DNA of 33,394 bases from an uncultured Clostridia bacterium (GTDB lineage Bacteria > Bacillota > Clostridia > Christensenellales > Borkfalkiaceae). The stretch covers positions 1 through 33,394 of the forward strand of contig CANQWX010000021.1 in NCBI GenBank assembly GCA_947627665.1, read 5' to 3'. This document shows positions 1-5,880 of this stretch, piece by piece (position 1 is the stretch's first letter; each line of letters starts with the position of its first letter). Below the pieces are notes generated by a model, which was not told the origin of the DNA, did not search any database, and saw only the letters and a program-made list of their open reading frames with translations. The position numbers and the translations under genes are program-made.

Positions 1-903
1 CCCATCTTAAAAAACATTGCCTATCTCGGGCATTTGGCTCAACAAAAATTCACGTCCGTTTCCTATAAAAACCATAAAATAATACGGAAAGACCAAAGCG
101 ATTGGGTGATCGTTTATAATACCCATGAACCTATCATCTCACAAGAACTTTGGGACAGAGTACAGGAACGGATGAAATCGCAGGCAAAAGGAAGAAAGAC
201 ACACAAGGGAATTACACACCCGCTTTCCGGTTTCCTATACTGCGCCGATTGCGGAGGCAAATTAAAAATGGGCTATGTTTGGGATAAAAAGAAAGACGAC
301 TACCGATATAATTTCGACTGTGGCAGACTCAAACGGTATGGGAAATCTTATTGCTTCTCACACTACATACAGGCGCAGGTTTTGGAACAAATTGTCCTCG
401 AAGATATTCGGGAAACAGCAACGCGCATTGCGTTCGATGAACAAGCCATACGCGAGGAATTTGTACGGCGCGACACAGAACTTACGGAGAGTACATTAAA
501 ATTCGTGAAGCGTGAATTGAAAGCCAAGCAGAAACGGCGTGACGAACTTTCCCGTCTGATGCAAGCGGCTTACGAGGATAAAGTGTTAGGAAAGATCCCC
601 GAGAATATCTGCGTCGGCTTTATAGAAAAATATTCCGCCGAGCAAAAGTCACTCGCAGAGGAAATTGTCGCGCTTGAAGAAAAAATTGCGCAAGCCGAGA
701 GTTCCACGCAAAATATCGACGGGTTTATAAAAAATATCATGAAGTATCTTGAAGTCCCAGAACTTACCCGTGAAATGTGCTATGAACTGATAGACCGCAT
801 CATCGTAGGCGGTTTACCCAAAGTCACGGGCAAAGAGAGAACCATCGAGATCGTCTATAAAGTAGACATCGCCTCCGTCTTACGCGACCGATTCAAGAAG
901 TAA
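1..903 (+). CDS. Large serine recombinase, C-terminal part (5' end outside window)
   Basis: The reading frame is open from base 1, so the gene starts upstream and the N-terminal resolvase domain with the catalytic Ser is not in the window. What remains is the end of the recombinase domain (THEPIISQELWD, about bases 124-160), then a zinc-ribbon with paired Cys codons (LYCADCGGKL at 235-264; further Cys at 319 and 354), a long charged coiled-coil (about 460-700) and the C-terminal tail. This order is typical of large serine integrases/transposon resolvases that move integrative elements in Firmicutes. Base composition is clearly AT-richer than the rest of the window, which fits horizontal acquisition. 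It is followed by a terminator at 911-945. The family is clear; the element it mobilises lies outside the window. Confidence 0.9.
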   Translation, partial: PILKNIAYLGHLAQQKFTSVSYKNHKIIRKDQSDWVIVYNTHEPIISQELWDRVQERMKSQAKGRKTHKGITHPLSGFLYCADCGGKLKMGYVWDKKKDDYRYNFDCGRLKRYGKSYCFSHYIQAQVLEQIVLEDIRETATRIAFDEQAIREEFVRRDTELTESTLKFVKRELKAKQKRRDELSRLMQAAYEDKVLGKIPENICVGFIEKYSAEQKSLAEEIVALEEKIAQAESSTQNIDGFIKNIMKYLEVPELTREMCYELIDRIIVGGLPKVTGKERTIEIVYKVDIASVLRDRFKK

Positions 904-910
904 AAAGAAC

Positions 911-945
911 GGCGTATGAGTTCCCCGCTCATGCGCCTATTTTTA
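911..945 (+). terminator. Intrinsic terminator of the recombinase gene
   Basis: A 10-bp stem (911-920 paired with 928-937, one G-U pair) with loop TTCCCCG is followed by TATTTTTAT. It begins eight bases after the recombinase stop codon. Confidence 0.8.
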
Positions 946-967
946 TGCCTTTCTCTCTATATCCCAA

Positions 968-1111
968 TAGTGTCCATAAAATAAAACAGCAACGGTAGGG
1001 AAGAATGCAAAAGCGATCAAAGAATACATAAGTAACCAACTGAAACAGGATAAAGAAACAAGCCAATTAAGTATAGACGACTTGGACGACCCGTTCACGG
1101 GTGGCAAGTAA
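968..1111 (+). pseudogene. Decayed IS200/IS605-family TnpA, C-terminal remnant
   Basis: An open frame at 980-1111 encodes a 43-residue end with ATVGKNAKAIKEYI followed by LSIDDLDDPFTGGK and a stop. This matches, from memory, the C-terminus of IS200-type Y1 transposases (C-x5-ATVG...IxxYIxxQ...DPF.G). In the same frame, in-frame stops occur at 968-970 and 977-979, and the Cys codon at 971 keeps the family spacing to ATVG. The catalytic HUH and Tyr regions are absent, so this is a dead fragment. It lies just after the recombinase terminator and before a cluster of IS-type terminal hairpins. Confidence 0.6.
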
Positions 1112-1141
1112 CAAACGCATGGCTGCCAGGTCGTCATATGC

Positions 1142-1212
1142 GCGGCTTGCGCGCCGCTGGTATCATGAGGGCTAATAGCCCGAAACTGAAAAACCACCGG
1201 CTATGCCGGTGG
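1142..1212 (+). mobile_element. Probable IS200/IS605-type right-end hairpins
   Basis: Three hairpins follow the tnpA remnant: GCGGC/GCCGC (1142-1146 with 1153-1157), GGGCT-AAT-AGCCC (1169-1181) and CCACCGGC-TAT-GCCGGTGG (1194-1212). Elements of this family have subterminal imperfect hairpins rather than inverted repeats, so this fits a right end. No matching left end is visible in the window. The exact boundary cannot be fixed without an intact homologue. Confidence 0.5.
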
Positions 1213-1241
1213 ATATTTATTTGTTGTGTGTTTTTTTGTGT

Positions 1242-1445
1242 ACCCTCTCCGTGGGGTCGCGTCTTTCTTGCCCACCCCTTGAGGGGTGGGTGTCTTGCCG
1301 CAACGGCGGCAAGACGGAAGGGGTGTCGTAAACAAAAACACCCCCTCAGTCACTCACTCCGTTCGTGACTGAGGGGTTTTCGAGAACCCTTTCGGCTCAC
1401 TACGTTCGCCACTTTCCCTAAAAGGGACAGCAAGGAGTAGCGAGC
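1242..1445. repeat. Intergenic mosaic repeat block R1
   Basis: Contains the minus-oriented cassette with CCCACCCCTTGAGGGGTGGG and the hairpin GTCTTGCCGCAACGGCGGCAA (families seen again at 9345, 13436, 16051 and 27779), followed by the GTGACTGAGGGG...CCCTTTCGGCTCA cassette also present at 5217, 13130, 18997, 27479 and 32777. It has no credible ORF. It separates the foreign DNA from the DUF378 gene. Confidence 0.8.
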
Positions 1446-1493
1446 GGGTATAAAAAGCGGGCGGAGGTGCAAACTGCGGATAGGAGGCAAAAA

Positions 1494-1736
1494 ATGGTCA
1501 TTGCAAATCTCATCTCTTATATCCTCGTGCTCACGGGGGCGCTGAATTGGGGACTCTACGGCATCTTCAATTTCAACCTCGTGTCCACGATCTTCGCGGG
1601 TCCGCGCACGATCGGCGCCATCATCGTCTATTCGCTCATCGCGGCCGCGGCGATCTGGCTCATCATCTCGCCCATCATCACGAACGGGGCGCTCAAACTC
1701 ATGGGCCACAGGGAAGTGCGCGAGGAACGGTCGTAA
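1494..1736 (+). CDS. DUF378 family small membrane protein
   Basis: Encodes 80 residues with two hydrophobic helices: ISYILVLTGALNWGLYGIF near the N-terminus and a second around residues 36-60. The GALNWGL motif is the hallmark of DUF378. The function of the family is unknown; it is a small inner-membrane protein. The ATG at 1494 is chosen over an upstream in-frame ATG at 1467 because AGGAGG sits five bases in front of it. A weak TATAAA at 1449-1454 could be its -10 box, but no good -35 is seen. A strong hairpin terminator follows at 1753-1792. It is probably expressed on its own. Confidence 0.8.
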   Translation: MVIANLISYILVLTGALNWGLYGIFNFNLVSTIFAGPRTIGAIIVYSLIAAAAIWLIISPIITNGALKLMGHREVREERS

Positions 1737-1752
1737 GCCGTCGCCGTGGAAG

Positions 1753-1792
1753 ATGCGGACAGGGCATAATTTTCGCCCCGCCCGCATTTTTT
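1753..1792 (+). terminator. Hairpin terminator between DUF378 gene and feoA
   Basis: Nested stems ATGCGG (1753-1758)/CCGCAT (1782-1787) and GGGC (1762-1765)/GCCC (1775-1778) are followed by six T. It ends only five bases before the feoA ATG, so any transcript of feoA from upstream must read through it. No separate feoA promoter is visible, so it could also act as an attenuator. Confidence 0.7.
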
Positions 1793-1797
1793 ATGGT

Positions 1798-2022
1798 ATG
1801 GACATCACTGGCTTAAAGAGGGGAGAGCGCGGCGTCGTGCTCGCCGTTTTGCTCCCACCCAAGATCAAGGAGCGCCTCCGCAGCCTCAACGTGCGGACGG
1901 GCAGCGTGGTGCGGGTCCTCAGGATCTCTTTCTTCAAACGCACCTATCTCTTACAGGCGGGCGGGAGCCGCGTGGCGCTCTCGGGGGAGGCGGCCTCTTG
2001 CGTGCAGATACGGAAGGTATAG
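1798..2022 (+). CDS. feoA: FeoA-domain protein
   Basis: A 74-residue protein with the FeoA SH3-like fold pattern: MDITGLKRGERGVVLAV at the N-terminus, a basic middle (IKERLRSLNVRTGSVVRVLR) and an ending of the GSRVALSGEAASCVQI type. FeoA is a small cytoplasmic partner of the ferrous-iron permease FeoB. The start at 1798 matches the usual FeoA N-terminus, but it has no evident Shine-Dalgarno and follows a terminator-like hairpin by five bases. The end overlaps the start of feoB by 25 bases, implying translational coupling. Confidence 0.8.
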   Translation: MDITGLKRGERGVVLAVLLPPKIKERLRSLNVRTGSVVRVLRISFFKRTYLLQAGGSRVALSGEAASCVQIRKV

Positions 2023-3788
2023 GCGAAGTGCTCCTCTGCGGCAATCCCAACGCGGGCAAGAGCACCCTCTTCAACGCGCTCACGGGCGGGCACGCAAGGG
2101 TGGGGAACTGGCACGGCGTGACGGTGGGCGCCCTCTCGCGGGAGGCGCGCCTGCATGGCAAGCGGCTGCGCTTCACCGACCTCCCCGGGATCTATTCCCT
2201 CCGCGCCATGAGCATGGAGGAGGCGCTGGCGGCGGAATACGTTTCCTCGCACAAGAGCGCCTTTTTGCTCTTCGTGTGCGAATGCGCGCAGCTCGAACGG
2301 GCGCTCCCGCTCTTTGTTGCCCTCGGGAAGGGCAGAAGGTGCGCCCTCGTCCTCACCAAGCGGCGGCAGTTCGTCCGCGCGGGGGGCAGGATCGACGGGT
2401 CCGCGCTCTCCCTTGCGGTCGGCGTTCCCGTCCTCTTCTCCGAGGGGAAGAAGAGAAGGACGCTCAAAGAGGAAGTGTTCCGCCTGTCGGAGGGGGGAGG
2501 GGAGCCGAAGGAAGGGCCGCTCGGCGGGGCGTACCGCGCGGCGGGGGAAGCGCTCTCCCTTGCGGACAGGCTGCTCACGAACGGCCTTGTTGCGCTGCCC
2601 CTCTTTTTGGGGGTGCTCCTTTTCGTCTTTTGGCTGACGTTCGCCCCGGGGCTTGCGGGGGACCTTCTCAAACGGCTCGTGACCGACCTCTTTTGCGGCA
2701 AACTTGCCTCGCTTGCGCGGCGCATTCCCTCGCCCGTCCTGCGCGGGCTGGTGGCGGACGGGCTTCTCGGCGGGCTGGGCACGGTGCTCGGCTTTCTGCC
2801 GCAGATCCTTCTCCTCTACGCCGCCCTCTATCTCCTGGAGGAGAGCGGGCTGTTTTCCCGCCTTGCCCTGCTCACGGACGGCTTCTTTTCCAAATTGGGG
2901 CTGAGCGGGCGGGCGGCGTTCTCTCTTCTGATGGGATACGGCTGTACGGCGGCTGCCATTCTCACCACCCGCGGGTTGGAGGACAGGCGGATGCAGCGGC
3001 GGCTCATCCTCTGCCTGCCCTACATCCCGTGCAGCGCCAAACTGCCCGTCTTTTTGACCCTCTCCGCCTCCTTTTTCGCCGATCCCTTCCCCGCGGCGGT
3101 GCTGCTCTACGCCCTCGGCACGGGGATGTCGCTCGTCATGGCGCTCTTTTTGAAGGAGGAGGCGCGTCCCTTCGTCATGGAACTTGCCCCGTTGCAAATT
3201 CCCCGCCCGCTCGGCCTTGCAAAAGCCTTGTCTTTTCAGCTCAAACAGTTTATAATAAAGCTGGGAACGGTGATCCTCGCCTTCTTCCTCGCCTCGTGGC
3301 TCCTGTCCTCCTTCGACTGGCGCTTCCGTATGTGCGGGGTGGAGGAGAGCATGCTCGCCTCTCTGTGCGGCGGATTGAAGTTTCTCTTCGCGCCCATCGG
3401 CATGAAGGATTGGCGGATCGCCTACGCGGCGCTGTCGGGACTGATCGCCAAGGAGAACGTCGCGGGCGCCTTGCAGCTCTTCTTCGGCGGCTTCCCGTAC
3501 TCCGCGCAGAGCGCGTTCGCCTTTGCCGTGTTTCTGCTCGCCTGCTCTCCCTGCATCTCCGCGATCGCGGCGAGCGCGCGCGAACTCGGGCTTTGGCAGG
3601 CGGTCCTGAACGCCCTCTTCCAGACGGCGGGCGCCCTGCTCCTCAGCTATCTTACCTACTTTCTCCTCACGGGCGGGTGGGGCTATGCCCTCCTGCTCGG
3701 ACTGCCCGCGGCGCTCCTGCCCCTCTTGAAACGCCATGAAAAGTTTCACCGCAAACGGAGATCTCTCCCTCAAAAACTTCACCGATAA
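1998..3788 (+). CDS. feoB: Ferrous iron transporter FeoB (atypical G4 motif)
   Basis: 596 residues from a TTG start preceded by GGGGGAGG; this start overlaps feoA. The N-terminal G domain has G1 GNPNAGKST (15-23), switch-I VGNWHGVTV and G3 DLPGIYSL (61-68). The G4 position, normally NxxD, reads LTKRR (119-123), so the guanine-specifying Asp is missing. The membrane part has both Gate motifs: GYGCTAAAI...PCSAKLPVF and GLIAKENVAG, plus CSPCISAIAA near the end. The length is at the short end for FeoB. It imports Fe(II) across the cytoplasmic membrane. Its 3' end overlaps the following pseudouridine synthase gene by 53 bases, so the C-terminal basic tail is encoded in dual-frame sequence. Confidence 0.92.
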   Translation: MRADTEGIGEVLLCGNPNAGKSTLFNALTGGHARVGNWHGVTVGALSREARLHGKRLRFTDLPGIYSLRAMSMEEALAAEYVSSHKSAFLLFVCECAQLERALPLFVALGKGRRCALVLTKRRQFVRAGGRIDGSALSLAVGVPVLFSEGKKRRTLKEEVFRLSEGGGEPKEGPLGGAYRAAGEALSLADRLLTNGLVALPLFLGVLLFVFWLTFAPGLAGDLLKRLVTDLFCGKLASLARRIPSPVLRGLVADGLLGGLGTVLGFLPQILLLYAALYLLEESGLFSRLALLTDGFFSKLGLSGRAAFSLLMGYGCTAAAILTTRGLEDRRMQRRLILCLPYIPCSAKLPVFLTLSASFFADPFPAAVLLYALGTGMSLVMALFLKEEARPFVMELAPLQIPRPLGLAKALSFQLKQFIIKLGTVILAFFLASWLLSSFDWRFRMCGVEESMLASLCGGLKFLFAPIGMKDWRIAYAALSGLIAKENVAGALQLFFGGFPYSAQSAFAFAVFLLACSPCISAIAASARELGLWQAVLNALFQTAGALLLSYLTYFLLTGGWGYALLLGLPAALLPLLKRHEKFHRKRRSLPQKLHR

Positions 3789-4530
3789 CACCTGCGCGCA
3801 GGCCTCTTTCTGCTTCCGCCGTCTGCTCCGCTCCCGCGACGTCCGCGTCAACGGCGTCAGGGTGGGGGAGGACGTGCCGCTGCACGCGGGCGACACGGTG
3901 TGCTACTTCATGACCCCCGCCGAGGAGCAAAAATCCGCCTTTTCCGTCGTCTATGAGGACGAAAACGTGCTCGTCGCCGACAAGGAGAGCGGCGTCAATT
4001 CGGAGGCGGTCTTTGCGCAGACGGGGTATTTGGGCGTGCACCGCCTCGACCGCAACACCGAGGGTCTGCTCCTTCTCGCCAAGAACGGGGCGGCGGAGGA
4101 GGAACTGCGCGCCGCCTTTGCCGCGCGGCGGGTGGAAAAGATCTACCTCGCGCTCGTGCTCGGCAAGATGCCCGCCCGCCATGCCGTGGAACGGGCGTTC
4201 CTGCAAAAAGACGGGGAACGGGCGACCGTTCGGGTGCATGCCCGCGGGGAGGGCGTCCCCATCGTCACCGAGTACGAAGTGCTCGAAGAGCGCGGGCCGT
4301 GCAGCCTGCTCAAGATCACCCTGCACACGGGCAAGACCCACCAGATCCGCGCCCATCTCGCCTACCTCGGGCACCCCGTCGCAGGGGACGGCAAGTACGG
4401 CGACGCGGCGTTCAACAAGCGGGAACACCTCACGCGGCAGCGGCTCGTCGCCAAGGAACTCTCCCTTTACACGGAGGGCGCGCTCGCCTACCTCAACGGG
4501 CGGCGCTTCGTCAGCCGAAAAACTTTGTGA
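3736..4530 (+). CDS. RluA-family 23S rRNA-type pseudouridine synthase
   Basis: 264 residues. An S4-like RNA-binding region (about 1-55, LLRSRDVRVNGVRV) precedes the catalytic domain, with HRLDRNTEG carrying the catalytic Asp105 and GKTHQIRAHL with GHPVAGDGKYG late in the domain. These are RluA/RluC/RluD signatures; the exact uridine target cannot be told from sequence. It isomerises uridine to pseudouridine in structured RNA. The start is inside feoB (53-base overlap) without an obvious Shine-Dalgarno, so translation is probably coupled to feoB. The association with iron transport looks positional rather than functional. Confidence 0.9.
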   Translation: MKSFTANGDLSLKNFTDNTCAQASFCFRRLLRSRDVRVNGVRVGEDVPLHAGDTVCYFMTPAEEQKSAFSVVYEDENVLVADKESGVNSEAVFAQTGYLGVHRLDRNTEGLLLLAKNGAAEEELRAAFAARRVEKIYLALVLGKMPARHAVERAFLQKDGERATVRVHARGEGVPIVTEYEVLEERGPCSLLKITLHTGKTHQIRAHLAYLGHPVAGDGKYGDAAFNKREHLTRQRLVAKELSLYTEGALAYLNGRRFVSRKTL

Positions 4531-4536
4531 TTTTTT

Positions 4537-4563
4537 CGGAAAAACGCTTGACAGCGTTTTTTC
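4537..4563 (+). terminator. Terminator-like hairpin overlapping the arsR promoter
   Basis: Stem GGAAAAACGC (4538-4547) pairs with GCGTTTTTTC (4554-4563), one G-U pair. The six-base loop 4548-4553 is TTGACA, which is also the -35 box of the next promoter. The U-rich right arm follows the rluA-type gene stop by about 20 bases. The GC content of the stem is low, so efficiency is uncertain. Confidence 0.5.
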
Positions 4564-4576
4564 TTTGTGGTAATAT
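4548..4576 (+). promoter_or_regulatory. Promoter of the ArsR-family regulator gene
   Basis: A perfect -35 TTGACA (4548-4553), a 17-bp spacer and -10 TAATAT (4571-4576). The expected transcript start is near 4583, giving a leader of about 35 nt with a GGGAGG ribosome site at 4604-4609. Confidence 0.85.
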
Positions 4577-4596
4577 ATGAACAGTTATTCATATAT
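4573..4596. promoter_or_regulatory. SmtB/CzrA-type operator
   Basis: A 24-bp imperfect palindrome with arms ATATATGAA and TTCATATAT overlaps the -10 box. ATATGAA-N6-TTCATAT is, from memory, the classic ArsR/SmtB-family operator pattern. Its position implies that the apo-regulator represses its own gene and is released by metal. Confidence 0.85.
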
Positions 4597-4617
4597 TGAT
4601 ATTGGGAGGCGGCGGAA

Positions 4618-4968
4618 ATGGAAGTCTGCGGGCAGGAGCGGCAGCATCACGCGGCGGCGGAGGCGGCGAAGGCGAACATGCCGGAAGAGGAGGACATCGG
4701 GCGGGTCGCGGCGGTGTTCAAGGCAATCTCGGAGCCGAGCCGTTTGAAGATCCTCTTTGCGCTCCGGCAGGGGGAGATGTGCGTCTATCACATTGTGGAG
4801 GCGGTGGGGGGGACGCAGAGTGCGGTTTCCCACCAGCTGCGGATCCTGCGGGACGCGCGGATGATCAAGGCGCGGCGGGACGGGCAGAACATCGTATACT
4901 CTTTGGCGGACGAGCACGTCGTGGCGGTCTTAGAGCTTGTCTGCACCCACCTGAATTGCAAGATATAG
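4618..4968 (+). CDS. ArsR/SmtB-family metal-sensing repressor (CzrA-like)
   Basis: 116 residues with a winged helix: SEPSRLKILFAL (38-49), then recognition helix TQSAVSHQLRILRDA (66-80) and the wing around 84-96. Near the C-terminus, D98-x-H100-x10-H111-x2-C114 fits the alpha-5 Zn(II)/Co(II) site of CzrA/SmtB, with Cys in place of the usual last ligand. The N-terminus has Cys4 and His10-His11; MCVY (54-57) keeps only one Cys of the alpha-3 CxC site of CadC/ArsR. It has its own promoter, an operator over the -10 box and a GGGAGG site eight bases before the ATG. The likely regulon includes the P-type ATPase at 5881, now 0.9 kb away across repeats. Confidence 0.9.
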   Translation: MEVCGQERQHHAAAEAAKANMPEEEDIGRVAAVFKAISEPSRLKILFALRQGEMCVYHIVEAVGGTQSAVSHQLRILRDARMIKARRDGQNIVYSLADEHVVAVLELVCTHLNCKI

Positions 4969-5830
4969 CGCCCCTTGCCCACCCCTTGAGGGGGACTAAG
5001 GGGGTGGGCAATCTCAGAACACGCCCCACACCCCTACCCCTCTCCCACGGAGAGGGTACCCCCTCCATTGGAGGGGGATTCAGGGGGTGGGCAGACCTGC
5101 CCCCACTTGTGGGGGCGGGTGGCGCCGTCAGGCGACAGGTGGGGGCATTCCCCAATCACGTCATTTCGAGCGGAACGAAGTGAAGTCGAGAAATCTCATC
5201 CCCTTGCTGTCCCCCTTGCTGTCCCTTTTAGGGAAAGTGGCATGAGCGGAGCGAATGCCGAAAGGGTTCTCGGAGAACCCCTCAGTCACTCACTACGTTC
5301 GTGACAGCTCCCCCTCAAGGGGCAGCCAAGAATTATTGTCATTTCGAGCGGAACGAAGTGAAGTCGAAATATGGTCCTCATTATCAGTACGTCACCCATT
5401 CGACTACGCTACTTCGCACTTCGTGCTCGTGCCGCGCTTAGAGAAACAGGACTTCGCGCGGGGCAGGGTGACGTACTGAGAACGCGGGGCAGGGTGACGT
5501 ATTAGAACACGCCCCCCAATCACGTCATGTTGAGCGGAGGCGTAGCCGTAGTCGAAACATCTCATCGCATTTTAATAAGGTTGAGATTTCTCCACGCGGT
5601 CGCTTCGTTCCCTTGGTCGAAATGACAAAAAGGGCACCCCCTCCTGAGGGGTGGAGCGGCGCCGTTCTCTCAACAGCCCAGTGGGCTGTGAGGGGCGCCG
5701 CGACAGGAGCGCTGTAAGAGCGCGCCCCGCCCGCACGTTCTATGTTGCCTAAGGGCGGAACAAGCGTAGCGCAGTACGGGGTTTTGGCGGTCCCTGCCGC
5801 CAAAACGGACTAAGGGGGTGGGCAATGCCA
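4969..5830. repeat. Intergenic mosaic repeat block R2 (largest)
   Basis: About 0.86 kb of shuffled cassettes between arsR and the P-type ATPase gene. Contains two GTCATTTCGA...AGTCGA copies (5160-5197, 5338-5371) and an inverted one (5583-5626), a CTGTCCCTTTTAGGGAAAG cassette (5217-5318), partial TACGTCACCC elements (5386-5530), and the CAGCCCAGTGGGCTG (about 5672-5688) plus TTTTGGCGGTCCCTGCCGCC (5782 onward) pair. A CCCCCACTTGTGGGGG module near 5100 resembles the tandem unit at 33281. No plausible gene. Confidence 0.85.
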
Positions 5831-5840
5831 CTCTTTCAGG

Positions 5841-5854
5841 GGCAACAAGTTGCC
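5841..5854 (+). other. Short perfect hairpin ahead of the P-type ATPase gene
   Basis: GGCAAC-AA-GTTGCC, 16 bases before the AGGAG ribosome site. It has no U-run, so it is not a terminator. It may simply be the end of the repeat block; no ArsR-type operator is seen here. Confidence 0.4.
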
Positions 5855-5880
5855 AAACCACAAAATAACAGGAGTTTTTT

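Noticed and set aside
943..1197. Minus-strand open frame of 84 codons
   Set aside because: It is the antisense of the tnpA remnant and hairpins; the plus strand carries the recognisable protein remnant.
1944..3896. Long antisense open frame across feoB (and similar ones over zntA and hydA)
   Set aside because: These are frames kept open by high GC content; the products are Arg/Gly/Glu-rich low-complexity sequences with no family motif, while the sense genes are certain.
5068..5304. Small open frames inside repeat blocks
   Set aside because: They recur wherever the cassettes recur, lack ribosome sites and encode only translated repeat sequence (for example the HPLSHSLRS type of peptide).
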